A stretch of 64,000 nt of DNA from Paucimonas lemoignei (GCF_004342585.1 NZ_SLZQ01000005.1:248001-312000), one strand, 5' to 3'. Shown: positions 10,220 through 20,894, numbered from the stretch's first letter. Notes: generated by a model from the letters alone, not told the origin. Program-made: numbers and translations.

Positions 10220-11311
10220 ATGAGTCTCAAATGCGGCATCGTCGGCTTGCCTAACGTCGGCAAATCCACTCTGTTCAATGCACTGACCAAGGCAGGCATC
10301 GCTGCGGAAAACTATCCCTTCTGCACCATCGAGCCCAATGTCGGCGTCGTCGAAGTGCCCGACCCGCGCCTAAAAGCGCTGGCGGACATCGTCAAGCCGG
10401 AACGCATCGTTCCCTCCATCGTCGAGTTCGTCGACATTGCCGGCCTGGTCGCAGGTGCCTCCAAAGGCGAAGGCCTGGGCAATCAATTTCTATCGCATAT
10501 CCGCGAAACCGATGCCATCGTCAACGTCGTGCGCTGCTTTGAAGATCCGAACGTCGTGCACGTCGCCGGCAAGGTGAGCCCGCTCGACGATATCGCCGTG
10601 ATCCAGACCGAGCTGGCGCTGGCCGACATGGGCACGGTCGAGAAAGCCGTGCAGCGCGAAAACAAGAAAGCCAAGTCCGGCGACAAGGATGCCATCAAGC
10701 TGGTATCGCTGCTGGAACGCATCCTGCCGCAACTGAACGATGCCAAGCCGGTGCGCGCCATGGGCCTGGACGCTGAAGAAATGGCGCTGATCAAGCCGCT
10801 GTGCCTGATCACCGCCAAGCCGGCCATGTACGTTGCCAACGTGTCCGACACTGGCTTCACCAACAACCCGCTGCTCGACCAGCTTACTGCCTACGCCGCC
10901 GAACAGAATGCGCCGATCGTGGCCATCTGTGCCGCCATCGAGGCCGAGATCGCCGACCTCGACGAGGAAGACAAAGGCGCCTTCCTGGCCGACATGGGCA
11001 TGGAAGAGCCGGGGCTCGATCGCCTGATCCGCGCCGCGTTCAAGCTGCTCGGCCTGCAAAGCTACTTCACCGCGGGCGTGAAGGAAGTGCGCGCCTGGAC
11101 CGTGCCGGTCGGCGCCACTGCGCCGCAGGCAGCCGGCGTCATCCATACCGACTTCGAACGCGGCTTCATTCGCGCGCAAACGATTTCGTATGACGACTTC
11201 ATCGCCTATAAGGGTGAACAGGGTGCCAAGGAAGCCGGCAAGATGCGCGCAGAAGGCAAGGAATACATCGTCAAGGATGGCGATGTGCTGAACTTCCTGT
11301 TCAACGTGTAA
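10220..11311 (+). CDS. ychF: Redox-regulated ATPase YchF (Obg family)
   Basis: Translation-associated P-loop protein (OLA1/YchF), 363 residues. G1 is GLPNVGKST near the N-terminus, G3 is DIAGLVAGA, and the G4 position reads NVSD rather than NKxD, consistent with the ATP preference of this family. The C-terminal TGS domain is seen in [17 protein letters not shown]...[20 protein letters not shown]. The downstream MOSC gene starts 20 bp after the stop and is probably co-transcribed. Confidence 0.97.
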   Translation: MSLKCGIVGLPNVGKSTLFNALTKAGIAAENYPFCTIEPNVGVVEVPDPRLKALADIVKPERIVPSIVEFVDIAGLVAGASKGEGLGNQFLSHIRETDAIVNVVRCFEDPNVVHVAGKVSPLDDIAVIQTELALADMGTVEKAVQRENKKAKSGDKDAIKLVSLLERILPQLNDAKPVRAMGLDAEEMALIKPLCLITAKPAMYVANVSDTGFTNNPLLDQLTAYAAEQNAPIVAICAAIEAEIADLDEEDKGAFLADMGMEEPGLDRLIRAAFKLLGLQSYFTAGVKEVRAWTVPVGATAPQAAGVIHTDFERGFIRAQTISYDDFIAYKGEQGAKEAGKMRAEGKEYIVKDGDVLNFLFNV

Positions 11312-11331
11312 GGCACAGGAAGCCGCAGTAT

Positions 11332-12183
11332 ATGGCAGTCATTACTTCCCTCACCCTGTACCCGGTCAAGTCCTGCGCCGGCATCGTCCTGCGTGAAGCT
11401 GTCGTGACGCGTGCCGGCCTGATGAGCGCGCATATCTACGACCGCGAATGGATGGTGGTCGATGCCGAGGGCAACTTCCTCACGCAGCGCCAGCATCCGA
11501 AGATGGCGACCATCGTGCCGAAGATCAAGCTCGACACGCTGGAACTGCGCGCCCCCGGCATGCTGCACCTGGAAATTCCCTTGGGCTTGCCGCATCCTGA
11601 CGAAGAACGCCTCATTCGCGTCAAGGTATGGGATGACAATGTCGAGGCCTACGACTGCGACGACGTCACTGCCACCTGGTTCTCGAAATTCCTGGGCACG
11701 CCTTGCCGATTGGTGCGCTTTCATCCGGATGCCAAGCGCGTGGCCGATACCAAATGGACTGGCGGCATCGAAGCGCCGACGCTGTTTGGTGACGGCTATC
11801 CAATACTGGTCATTTCGCAAGCCTCGCTGGACGACCTGAATGCCAAGATAGAAACACAAGGCCGCCCTGCCCTGCCGATGGCGCGCTTTCGTCCGAATAT
11901 CGTCATCGATGGTATTGGCGCATATGAGGAAGACCTTATGGCCAGCTTCACGGCCGGCGCGGCAGTGATCAAACCGGTCAAGCCCTGCCCCCGTTGCGCC
12001 ATTCCCTCAGTCGATCAGGTGACAGGCGAAGTCGGCCCCAGCCCGCTCGATATCCTGCAAGGCTACCGCGCCGATCCGAAAATAGACGGCGGACTGGCGT
12101 TCGGCATGAACGCGATTTTGCTGAAAGGCGAAAATGAAGTGCTGCGGATTGGTCAGGATATTGCGGTAGAACTGGCGTTCTAG
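11332..12183 (+). CDS. MOSC-domain protein with N-terminal beta barrel (YcbX-like)
   Basis: A 283-residue protein in the family of molybdenum-cofactor-dependent reductases such as YcbX/mARC. The N-terminal MOSC-associated beta-barrel domain begins VITSLTLYPVKSCAGI. The C-terminal MOSC domain contains the conserved Cys region VKPCPRCAIPSVD, in which one Cys would ligate molybdenum. YcbX-like proteins reduce N-hydroxylated compounds; the substrate here is not known. It lacks the C-terminal 2Fe-2S domain of E. coli YcbX, so it would need a separate redox partner. Confidence 0.85.
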   Translation: MAVITSLTLYPVKSCAGIVLREAVVTRAGLMSAHIYDREWMVVDAEGNFLTQRQHPKMATIVPKIKLDTLELRAPGMLHLEIPLGLPHPDEERLIRVKVWDDNVEAYDCDDVTATWFSKFLGTPCRLVRFHPDAKRVADTKWTGGIEAPTLFGDGYPILVISQASLDDLNAKIETQGRPALPMARFRPNIVIDGIGAYEEDLMASFTAGAAVIKPVKPCPRCAIPSVDQVTGEVGPSPLDILQGYRADPKIDGGLAFGMNAILLKGENEVLRIGQDIAVELAF

Positions 12184-12208
12184 CCAAGGTTCCCATTGCT
12201 TCGCAAAT

Positions 12209-12236
12209 AAAAAGGACAGCATGCTGTCCTTTTTTA
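12209..12236. terminator. Bidirectional terminator between MOSC and ferredoxin genes
   Basis: Self-complementary stem AAGGACAGC/GCTGTCCTT flanked by A and T runs on both sides. It can serve both convergent transcripts. Confidence 0.85.
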
Positions 12237-12285
12237 TTTTTCCAGGCCGGCCAGAAAATTACCAAAGCCGATTGAACGTTTGTTA

Positions 12286-12666
<381 letters not shown>

Positions 12667-12719
12667 CTACTACTCCTATCCTTGTCCTGCAGATGTGCCG
12701 GACACTTCATACATAACTG

Positions 12720-13238
<519 letters not shown>

Positions 13239-13883
13239 TTATGCCTGAATTTCAGCCGTATTTCCGTATTGTAATAGTTGGTAGAAGACCATGCCTGCCT
13301 TGTCGGCGCGCACGATTTCCCATCCCTGCAGCCAAGGCAGGTCCATGCCGGTCAACGGCATCTCTGCTTCCGCATAGATCAGCCCGCCCGGCTGCAGCAG
13401 CGTCACACAATGCGGCAGGATTTTCGCCAGCCAGTCCTGATGGTATGGCGGATCAAGAAAAATGATATCAAACGCCCCGTCCCGCCTACCCGCTCCCGGT
13501 GCCACAGCCGTAGCCAGCTCGCGCACCTTGACCAACGCATCGCCACGGACGAGATTCACTTGCGAGGCACGCAATTTTTCCTTGATCGCTTCCAGATGGC
13601 GCAGCGCAGGCACATGGTTTTCCACCATCAGCACCTTCGACGCGCCGCGGCTGGCTGCCTCAAATCCAAGCGCCCCCGTACCGGCAAACAAGTCCAGGCA
13701 GGTGCGTCCTTCCCAGGCGCCATCGAGGAAATGGCCGATCCAGTTGAACACCGTTTCGCGCACCCGGTCGGGCGTCGGCCGCAATCCGGCAGCATCCGCG
13801 ACCGGCAAGGGCGTGCGTTTCCATTGTCCGCCAATGATGCGAACCTGGTGCGGCGTATTCTTTCTGGCTTGAGACTTGTGCAT
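13239..13883 (-). CDS. rsmD: 16S rRNA (guanine-966-N2) methyltransferase RsmD
   Basis: SAM-dependent methyltransferase of 214 residues. Visible are the N-terminal RIIGGQWKRTPLPV...LRPTPDRVRETVFNW motif typical of RsmD, SAM motif I DLFAGTGALGFEAASRG, and the catalytic motif IV FLDPPY. It lies nine bases after the second M16-family gene and before coaD, so these genes probably share one mRNA. Confidence 0.96.
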   Translation of the reverse strand: MHKSQARKNTPHQVRIIGGQWKRTPLPVADAAGLRPTPDRVRETVFNWIGHFLDGAWEGRTCLDLFAGTGALGFEAASRGASKVLMVENHVPALRHLEAIKEKLRASQVNLVRGDALVKVRELATAVAPGAGRRDGAFDIIFLDPPYHQDWLAKILPHCVTLLQPGGLIYAEAEMPLTGMDLPWLQGWEIVRADKAGMVFYQLLQYGNTAEIQA

Positions 13884-13892
13884 GAAATCGGA

Positions 13893-15227
13893 TTACTTAG
13901 TGGTGGTGTCACCCGCATTACCGACAATGACGGTTGCCATCCGGTCGACAGCCACCTTGCGCTGGAACGCCGCCTGGATATCGGCCCGGGTAACCTTGGC
14001 GACCTTGTCCGTCCAGGTATCGAGGTAATCCAGCGGCATCCCGTAAAAGCCGATCACGGCGATATTTGCGAGAATCTTGCGGTTGTTATCGATGCGCAGC
14101 GGGAAACCGCCAATCAGGTTGTCCTTCGCGGCCTGCAGCTCTTTCTCCGTCACGCCATTGCGCAGGAAATCGGCCACGGTCTCGCGCACGACCTTCAGCG
14201 CCTGATCCGTTTGCGACCTGCTAGTCTGCAGACCGATCTGGAATGGGCCAGGCTGCGCCAGCGGATTGAAGTAGCTGTAAACGCTGTAACTCAAGCCACG
14301 CTTTTCGCGCACCTCCTGCATCAGGCGCGACACGAAGCCGCCGCCGCCCAGCACGTAATTACCGACGGTCAGCGGGAAAAAGTCGGGATCGCCGCGGGAC
14401 AGCGCCGGTGCGCCAACAAAAATATGCGATTGCGAAGCCGGATGGGCAATGCGCTCTTCCTTGGCCTGCACCTGCGCGACTTCAGGCAGCGGCGGCAAAG
14501 GTTCTCCCTGCGGCAGGCGGGCGGTAAGCTGACGGGCGATAGCATCGGCCTGATTGCGCGAAATATCGCCGATCATGGCAATCACTGCCCGGTTGGCGAC
14601 GTAGTACTGGCGATGGAAAGCCACCAGGTCGTCACGCGTGATCGCATCCACCGATTCCACCGTGGCTTCGCGGCCATACGGATGAGTACCATAGATGGCG
14701 CGGGAGAATGCGCGGCTGGCGATGACTTCCGGCTTGGTCAGATCTTCCTTGAGCGAGGCAATCGTGCGCGCCTTGTCGCGCGCCAGCAGTTCGGCGGGAA
14801 AGCTCGGCTGCGCCAGCAGACGCGCCAGCAGCAGCACGGCAGCATCGCGTTCAGCGGTGCTCGACAAGGTGCGCAAGGCCAGTCCGCCGCGATCTTCGCC
14901 GACGCCGCCAGTGCGTTGGGCCGCAATATCGGCAAAGCCGTCGGAAATCTGCGCCTCCGTCATTGCCGGCTCTTGATCCGGCGACGTGCCGGCACGCAGC
15001 CCGCGCGCCAGCATGGCATTGGTCAGCGATGCCAATCCGGTTTTATTATCCGGATCGCGGCGTGAACCGGCATCGAATTCGACGCTGATATCCACCATGG
15101 GAATCGAGCGGCTTTCCACGAACAGGACGCGCGCGCCATTGTCCAGGTTCCAGGCTTGGATTTTCAGCGCCGCATGCGCAGGGATGGCGAATAACACTAC
15201 CCACGCTACGATTAACAGTCGTTTCAT
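13893..15227 (-). CDS. M16-family protein lacking the zinc-binding motif
   Basis: A 444-residue secreted M16 (pitrilysin/processing-peptidase) homologue with an N-terminal signal peptide (VAWVVLFAIPAHA). Where active enzymes have HxxEH it reads GLASLTNAML, so it should not bind zinc. The C-terminal substrate-binding region KRGLSYSVYSYF is kept. It is paired 30 bp after an intact M16 gene, like the alpha/beta subunits of processing peptidases. A periplasmic heterodimer is the natural inference. Confidence 0.88.
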   Translation of the reverse strand: MKRLLIVAWVVLFAIPAHAALKIQAWNLDNGARVLFVESRSIPMVDISVEFDAGSRRDPDNKTGLASLTNAMLARGLRAGTSPDQEPAMTEAQISDGFADIAAQRTGGVGEDRGGLALRTLSSTAERDAAVLLLARLLAQPSFPAELLARDKARTIASLKEDLTKPEVIASRAFSRAIYGTHPYGREATVESVDAITRDDLVAFHRQYYVANRAVIAMIGDISRNQADAIARQLTARLPQGEPLPPLPEVAQVQAKEERIAHPASQSHIFVGAPALSRGDPDFFPLTVGNYVLGGGGFVSRLMQEVREKRGLSYSVYSYFNPLAQPGPFQIGLQTSRSQTDQALKVVRETVADFLRNGVTEKELQAAKDNLIGGFPLRIDNNRKILANIAVIGFYGMPLDYLDTWTDKVAKVTRADIQAAFQRKVAVDRMATVIVGNAGDTTTK

Positions 15228-15257
15228 GTTGTTGTCCTTATCCTTGCTTTCTGTGTC

Positions 15258-16622
15258 TTAATGCCGCAGCGATGCCATGGGTGTCGCCTTCTTTTCTTCC
15301 AGCGGCAAGGGATACAAGGTAGCAACGGTCAGATTGTCATTGCTGAAGTATTTTTGCGCGACCGCCTGCACCTGCTCTGCCGTGACCGCACGCAGCTTGT
15401 CGATGATGCGGTCGATATCCCGATGCGACAGGCCGGACAATTCCATCATGCCGATTTCCATCGCCTGGCCGAAGGTCGAATCGCGCTTGTAGATTTGCTC
15501 GGCGATCAACTGGGTCTTCACGCGCTTTAATTCGCCCTCGTCGACGCCATGCTGGGCGATACGTTCGACTTCATCGCGCAAGCGTTTCTCAAGCTGTTCA
15601 GTGGTTACGCCGGATGCCGGCACGCCATCGAGAATGAACAATGCCGGGCCCCTGCCGATGGGGGAATAGCTGGCGCCGGCGGAATTGGCCACGCGGTCGG
15701 TGCGCACCAGCTTGGCATTCAGGCGCGCATTGTCGTAACCGTCGAGCACGGCTGACAGCACATCGAGCGCATACACTTCCTCATCCTTTTCCACATCGCG
15801 CAGGGCCGGCGCCTTGAATGCCAGCGACACATAAGGATTTTCCGCCGGTGCCTTGACCGTTACGCGACGGATGCCGCGCTGCGTCGGTTCGACTTGCGGC
15901 CTGGTATTGCCCACCGCCTTGCGCGGAATGTGGCCATAATATTTTTCCGCCAGCGCCAGCGTTTCTTTCGGATTAACATCGCCGACGACGACCAGCACGG
16001 CATTGTTCGGCGCATACCAGCGTTCATACCAGGCACGTGCATCCTCTACCGTCATGTTTTGCAGGTCATCCATCCAGCCGACGATCGGATGACGATACGG
16101 ATGCGCCGTGAACGCGACCGCATTCAAGGCCTCGTAAACCAGGGGAATCGGCTGGTCATCGGTGCGCAGACGCCGCTCCTCCATGACGACCTTGATTTCC
16201 TTTTCAAATTCTTTTTTATCGAGCAACAGGTTGGCCATGCGATCAGCCTCAAGCGCCATTACCTTGGGCAAGCGGCTTTTTTCGATTTGCTGGAAATACG
16301 CCGTGTAATCCTTGCTGGTGAAGGCATTTTCACGTCCTCCCAAGGCTGCCACCCGGGCACTGAACTCGCCAGGCTTCAAGGTTTTGGTGCCCTTGAACAT
16401 CATATGCTCCAGGACATGGGCCACGCCGGTCGTGCCATTGACTTCATCGATGGCGCCCGTGCGGTACCACACCATGTGCGCCACGGTCGGCGCGCGATGA
16501 TCTTCCTTGATGATGACCTTCATGCCATTCTTCAGGAAAAATTCGTGCGCCGGAATTCCCGACGCCACGGCTGAAACACTCGTTACCAGCCAGCAAATCA
16601 ATACGACTATCCGCGATTTCAT
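15258..16622 (-). CDS. M16 zinc metallopeptidase, catalytic partner
   Basis: A 454-residue secreted M16 peptidase with a signal peptide (VVLICWLVTSVSAVA). The inverted zinc motif is HVLEH in GVAHVLEHMMFKGT. The downstream Glu ligand region is KEIKVVMEERRLRTDD. It is the first gene of a minus-strand run with the non-catalytic partner, rsmD, coaD and ferredoxin. Substrates are not known; periplasmic peptide or protein turnover is likely. Confidence 0.93.
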   Translation of the reverse strand: MKSRIVVLICWLVTSVSAVASGIPAHEFFLKNGMKVIIKEDHRAPTVAHMVWYRTGAIDEVNGTTGVAHVLEHMMFKGTKTLKPGEFSARVAALGGRENAFTSKDYTAYFQQIEKSRLPKVMALEADRMANLLLDKKEFEKEIKVVMEERRLRTDDQPIPLVYEALNAVAFTAHPYRHPIVGWMDDLQNMTVEDARAWYERWYAPNNAVLVVVGDVNPKETLALAEKYYGHIPRKAVGNTRPQVEPTQRGIRRVTVKAPAENPYVSLAFKAPALRDVEKDEEVYALDVLSAVLDGYDNARLNAKLVRTDRVANSAGASYSPIGRGPALFILDGVPASGVTTEQLEKRLRDEVERIAQHGVDEGELKRVKTQLIAEQIYKRDSTFGQAMEIGMMELSGLSHRDIDRIIDKLRAVTAEQVQAVAQKYFSNDNLTVATLYPLPLEEKKATPMASLRH

Positions 16623-16815
16623 ATTTTCCGCTCTGTTAAAATAGAAACTGCACGTAACGTGGACTCACCTGTCATGAATCCTCTACAGGTATCCCGGCAA
16701 AAATAATGCATGCGAAGCATGCAGCGTCCCGCCCAAGCCATCGATTGTACCGCGCTTGCCTGGAGCCATGCTGCATGTTGTCCTTGTCTTCCTGATCGCG
16801 ACTCAGCCAAGCCTC

Positions 16816-18015
16816 ATGTTTAGTTTTTTTAAGAGAAAACCGAAAGACACGCCACCGCCGCCTGCGGCCCCTGAGCCTCAAGCTGCGCCAGAAGTACCGG
16901 TCGCGCCACCAGCCGTCACGCCAGCCGCACCGGAAAGCGCCGTGCCGGCACCGCCTACCGCACCGGCTCCTGCGCCGGCTCCGACTCCGGCATCAGCACC
17001 TGCGCCAGATTTGCCAGCGGTAGAGGCTCCCGCAATAGAGACTCCTGCTGTAACCCCCTTACCCGCCATGACGCAGGAGGAAGAGATTATCCCGGCGCCA
17101 CCGCCTTCCGCCGAACAAAAGCGCTCGTGGCTGACACGGCTCAAGGCCGGCCTGTCCAAGACTTCTGCGAATCTGACCACGCTTTTCGTCGGCGCGAAGA
17201 TCGATGACGACTTGTACGAGGAACTGGAATCCGCCCTGCTGATGGCCGATACCGGCATCGATGCGACCCAATTTCTCCTGAATGCCCTGAAGAAAAAGGT
17301 CAAGGATGAAAAGCTGACCGACGCCAGCCAGGTCAAGACCGCATTGAAGCAATTGTTCGTGGAATTGCTGACGCCGCTGCAAAAACCGCTGGTGCTGGGC
17401 CGCCATCAGCCGCTGGTCATGATGATTGCCGGCGTCAACGGCGCCGGCAAGACTACCACCATCGGCAAGCTGGCCAAGCATATGCAGACCCATCACCAGT
17501 CGGTCGTGCTGGCCGCCGGCGACACCTTCCGTGCCGCGGCGCGCGAACAGCTGGCGATCTGGGGTGAACGCAACAATGTCACGGTCATCGCCCAGGAATC
17601 CGGCGATCCGGCCGCCGTCGCTTTCGATGCCGTGCAATCGGCGCAGGCGCGCGGCACGGATGTCGTCATGGTCGATACCGCCGGCCGCCTGCCGACCCAG
17701 TTGCATCTGATGGAAGAGCTCAAGAAGGTCAAGCGTGTGATCGGCAAGAGCATGGTCGAGGCGCCACACGAAGTGCTGCTGGTCATCGATGGCAATACCG
17801 GGCAAAATGCGCTAACGCAAGTCAAGGCATTCGACGATGCTCTGCAGCTGACCGGCCTGGTCGTCACCAAGCTCGACGGTACCGCCAAGGGTGGCGTGCT
17901 GGCGGCGATTGCGCGGGCACGTCCGGTGCCCGTCTATTTCATCGGCATCGGCGAAGGCATCGAAGACTTGCAGCCTTTTAATGCCCAGGAATTTGTGGAC
18001 GCCTTGCTCAGCTAA
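16816..18015 (+). CDS. ftsY: Signal recognition particle receptor FtsY
   Basis: SRP-receptor GTPase targeting nascent membrane proteins. Residues about 10-100 are an unusually Pro/Ala-rich linker in place of the acidic A domain. The NG domain follows, with G1 GVNGAGKTTTIGKLAK, a DTAGRLPTQ G3 motif and TKLDGTAKGG G4/G5. I chose MFSFFKRKP as the start, the common beginning of this family. An in-frame TTG sixty bases upstream would add an unlikely hydrophobic stretch. The ftsE ATG follows the stop directly. Confidence 0.95.
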   Translation: MFSFFKRKPKDTPPPPAAPEPQAAPEVPVAPPAVTPAAPESAVPAPPTAPAPAPAPTPASAPAPDLPAVEAPAIETPAVTPLPAMTQEEEIIPAPPPSAEQKRSWLTRLKAGLSKTSANLTTLFVGAKIDDDLYEELESALLMADTGIDATQFLLNALKKKVKDEKLTDASQVKTALKQLFVELLTPLQKPLVLGRHQPLVMMIAGVNGAGKTTTIGKLAKHMQTHHQSVVLAAGDTFRAAAREQLAIWGERNNVTVIAQESGDPAAVAFDAVQSAQARGTDVVMVDTAGRLPTQLHLMEELKKVKRVIGKSMVEAPHEVLLVIDGNTGQNALTQVKAFDDALQLTGLVVTKLDGTAKGGVLAAIARARPVPVYFIGIGEGIEDLQPFNAQEFVDALLS

Positions 18016-18711
18016 ATGATCGAATTTCGTCACCTTACCAAGCGCTATTCCAAAGAAGCTACGGCGCTCTTCGATATCAACCTGTCGATTGCCAAGGGCG
18101 AACTGCTGTTTCTGGCCGGTCCATCCGGCGCCGGCAAGTCGACGCTGTTGAAGATGATCGCCGCCATCGAGCGCCCGACCTCGGGCAGCGTTGAAGTCAA
18201 CGGCCAGGATATCGGACGTCTCAACGCCACTGGCCTGGCCTATTTGCGACGCAATCTTGGTTTGATCCTGCAACAGCAGCGCCTGCTGACCGATCGCCCG
18301 GTGCTGGCAAATGTGCTGTTGCCGCTGCTGGTGACCGGCACGCCGCGCGACGAAGCGGAAAAGCGCGCCCGCGCCGCGCTCGACAAGGTCGGCTTGCTGG
18401 ACAAGGCGCAGTCGGATCCGCTCTCCCTGTCCGGCGGCGAACAGCAGCGCGTCTCGATCGCCCGCGCCATCGTCAACCGCCCGCAAATCATCCTGGCCGA
18501 TGAGCCGACTGCCAATCTGGACCGTGTCAGCGCTGCCAAGGTGATCGATGCCATCAAAGCCTTCCATGCAGTCGGCGTGACTTGCCTGATTTCGACCCAC
18601 GACGACCAGATTTACCAGCCCGGCGCACGCGTAATCCGCCTCGAACAGGGTCGCCTGGTGGATGATGGCATGGCATCCCGCGAGGTAATGGCAAGCGAGG
18701 CGACATCATGA
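18016..18711 (+). CDS. ftsE: Cell division ATP-binding protein FtsE
   Basis: ATPase of the FtsEX divisome complex that activates septal peptidoglycan hydrolases. The 231-residue ABC domain has Walker A GPSGAGKST, signature LSGGEQQR, and Walker B IILADEPTANLD. It begins at the base after the ftsY stop and overlaps ftsX by four bases, so the three genes are tightly coupled. Confidence 0.97.
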   Translation: MIEFRHLTKRYSKEATALFDINLSIAKGELLFLAGPSGAGKSTLLKMIAAIERPTSGSVEVNGQDIGRLNATGLAYLRRNLGLILQQQRLLTDRPVLANVLLPLLVTGTPRDEAEKRARAALDKVGLLDKAQSDPLSLSGGEQQRVSIARAIVNRPQIILADEPTANLDRVSAAKVIDAIKAFHAVGVTCLISTHDDQIYQPGARVIRLEQGRLVDDGMASREVMASEATS

Positions 18712-19634
18712 AGAACTGGCTGAGATTGCATGCCTACGCGCTTACAGGCGCCTGGCGTCATATCCGCGCGCCACGCGGCGGTTTCATATTGAATGTCGTC
18801 GTGATCGCCATTGCACTCATGCTGCCCTTTGCCGGCCTGACCCTGCTGCAAAATGTACGGCCGGTATCCGAGCAATTGGTGGTCGAGCCGGAAATCAGCA
18901 TATTCCTCGCCGCGGCGACCTCACGCGAGCAAGCCAATGCCCTGGCCGCGCCGATCAAGCGCCTGCTCAAGGATGCGCAACTGGATGGCAAACTGGAATT
19001 CATCCCGCGAGAAAAAGCCTTGGCTGCGCTGGATGAACGCACCGGGCTATCCGCCGCAGTCAACGCGCTGGGCTCCAACCCCTTGCCGGATGCATATGTA
19101 TTAAAACTTTCCGGACTGGATAGCATGGCGCAGGCAGCGCGTACCGAAAACCTGGTTGGAAGCCTGCAAGCACTTTCCGGCGTAGAGCATGTGCAACTAG
19201 ATTCCGCATGGGTCAAACGGTTGGCGGCGATTATGCATGTCTTGCAGATGGCGCTGCTCTTGCTGGCAATCACGCTGGGCACCGTCGTGGTAGCCGTTGT
19301 CTTTAATACCCTCCGCTTGCAAGTGCTGAATCAAAGCGAGGAAATTGTCCTGAGCAAGCTGGTAGGTGCAGCGGATTCCTTTGTATACCGGCCTTTCTAT
19401 TATGCCGGTGCTTTTCTTGGCCTGATCGCCGGGGCATTGGCGCTTGTCCTCGTCACCTTGGCATTGCACCCGCTGAATCAGGCGCTGGCTGAAGTAGTAC
19501 GCCTTTACGGCTCACAATTCCGCCTTCTGCCGCTGGATGCGCTTTCCTGGATTGCGCTGTTGGTCCTCAGCGCCGGCCTGGGGTGGCTTGGTGCCTTGCT
19601 GTCAGTACGCCGGTCAATTGGTCGACTCGCTTGA
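18708..19634 (+). CDS. ftsX: Cell division permease-like protein FtsX
   Basis: Membrane partner of FtsE, 308 residues. A first membrane segment (about 25-45), an extracytoplasmic domain with the FtsX pattern (VEPEISIFLAA...LEFIPREKALAAL), and three C-terminal membrane segments fit the four-helix FtsX topology. The ATGA overlap with ftsE supports co-translation. Confidence 0.95.
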   Translation: MKNWLRLHAYALTGAWRHIRAPRGGFILNVVVIAIALMLPFAGLTLLQNVRPVSEQLVVEPEISIFLAAATSREQANALAAPIKRLLKDAQLDGKLEFIPREKALAALDERTGLSAAVNALGSNPLPDAYVLKLSGLDSMAQAARTENLVGSLQALSGVEHVQLDSAWVKRLAAIMHVLQMALLLLAITLGTVVVAVVFNTLRLQVLNQSEEIVLSKLVGAADSFVYRPFYYAGAFLGLIAGALALVLVTLALHPLNQALAEVVRLYGSQFRLLPLDALSWIALLVLSAGLGWLGALLSVRRSIGRLA

Positions 19635-19975
19635 ATCCAAGCTATATCCTCTGGCAAAACGGTATGTTGTCTTAAGCCTCCTGCTTAGGACGTTGTTTTA
19701 GCCGGCCAGCTTGTTGTCTGCGCCTTAACGTGCCCAGCCTCCATCTATCTTAATAAATAGCGTTATTATTTATTTATTTTTTGCAACTTTTTCTCTTTCC
19801 TGGTATCAGAATCAATAAGGAAAAACTAAATAGAGCCTAGCATTTCAATAGCTATCGACTATAATTTTCTTTGATTTTAGAAATTAGCACTCACCACGAG
19901 AGAGTGCTAATATTAGTACAAATATGTTCCTAGCTTAAAGCAGGCAACCCCTGAGACAGGAATAAAGGAGAAAGA
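19635..19975 (+). promoter_or_regulatory. rpoH upstream region (A/T-rich, no gene)
   Basis: This 341-bp stretch is markedly A/T-rich compared with its neighbours. It contains a perfect -10 hexamer TATAAT at 19860-19865, with a weak -35 candidate near 19838, and a CIRCE operator just downstream. No open frame with a ribosome-binding site is apparent. Confidence 0.7.
19884..19910 (+). promoter_or_regulatory. CIRCE element (HrcA operator) upstream of rpoH
   Basis: TTAGCACTC, nine bases, then GAGTGCTAA: an exact match to the CIRCE consensus bound by the heat-shock repressor HrcA. It starts about 19 bases after the TATAAT hexamer and ends 65 bases before the rpoH ATG, so bound HrcA would block initiation or early elongation. 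The match is seen directly; the regulation is inference. Confidence 0.93.
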
Positions 19976-20875
19976 ATGAACGCACGATCTGCACAATCCG
20001 CATTGGTCCCCACTTCCAATAGCTTGGTTGCGCTCGGCTTTCCCGGTAATCTCGGCAATATCGAAGCTTACATTTCGGCAGTCAATCGCCTGCCGATGCT
20101 GTCGCATGACGAGGAAGTGTCACTGGCCAGAAAATTGCGCGACAAAAATGATCTCGCTGCAGCACAGAAACTGATTCTTTCGCATCTGCGCCTGGTGGTG
20201 TCGATCGCGCGCGGTTATCTGGGCTATGGTCTGCCGCATGCCGATTTGATTCAAGAGGGCAATATTGGCTTGATGAAGGCGGTCAAGCGTTTCGACCCGG
20301 ACCAGGGCGTACGCCTGGTGTCGTATGCAATGCACTGGATCAGGGCCGAAATCCACGAGTACATCCTGAAAAACTGGCGCTTGGTGAAAGTTGCCACGAC
20401 CAAGGCACAGCGCAAGCTCTTCTTCAACCTGCGCAGCCACAAGGAAGGCCTGGATACGATGACGCCGGCGCAAGTTGACGCACTGGCCAAGACGCTGGAC
20501 GTGAAGCGCGAAGAAGTCATCGAAATGGAAACCCGTCTTTCCGGCCGCGATATTGCGCTGGAAGCGCCGACCGATGACGAAGATGACAAGTTTGCGCCGA
20601 TTGCTTACCTGTCGTCCGAGTCGCACGAGCCGACACGCATCCTGGAAGCTCAGGAGTACGACCGTCTGCAAAGCGAAGGCTTGGAAGCGGCGTTATCCAA
20701 ACTCGATGCGCGTTCCCGCCGCATCGTCGAAGCGCGCTGGCTGGCCAGCGACGATGGTTCCGGCGCAACCCTGCACGAACTTGCCGACGAATTCGGCGTG
20801 TCAGCGGAAAGGATTCGCCAGATCGAAGCCGTGGCACTGAAAAAAATGAAGGGTGCGCTGGCCGAATACGCCTAA
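19976..20875 (+). CDS. rpoH: RNA polymerase heat-shock sigma factor RpoH (sigma-32)
   Basis: Directs transcription of heat-shock genes. The 299-residue sigma-70-family protein has region 2 (LRLVVSIARGYLGYGLPHADLIQEGNIGLMKAVKRFDP...SYAMHWIRAEIHEYIL) and the RpoH box with the diagnostic TTKAQRKLFFNLR. Region 4 ends in a helix-turn-helix (LHELADEFGVSAERIRQIEA). It is preceded by GGAG and a CIRCE operator. Confidence 0.98.
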   Translation: MNARSAQSALVPTSNSLVALGFPGNLGNIEAYISAVNRLPMLSHDEEVSLARKLRDKNDLAAAQKLILSHLRLVVSIARGYLGYGLPHADLIQEGNIGLMKAVKRFDPDQGVRLVSYAMHWIRAEIHEYILKNWRLVKVATTKAQRKLFFNLRSHKEGLDTMTPAQVDALAKTLDVKREEVIEMETRLSGRDIALEAPTDDEDDKFAPIAYLSSESHEPTRILEAQEYDRLQSEGLEAALSKLDARSRRIVEARWLASDDGSGATLHELADEFGVSAERIRQIEAVALKKMKGALAEYA

Positions 20876-20894
20876 GCCGCTTCGTTTCAAAAAC

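Noticed and set aside
13278-15065. A 595-codon plus-strand open frame over rsmD and the M16 gene
   Set aside because: It is the antisense of two well-supported genes, with no RBS or recognisable domain.
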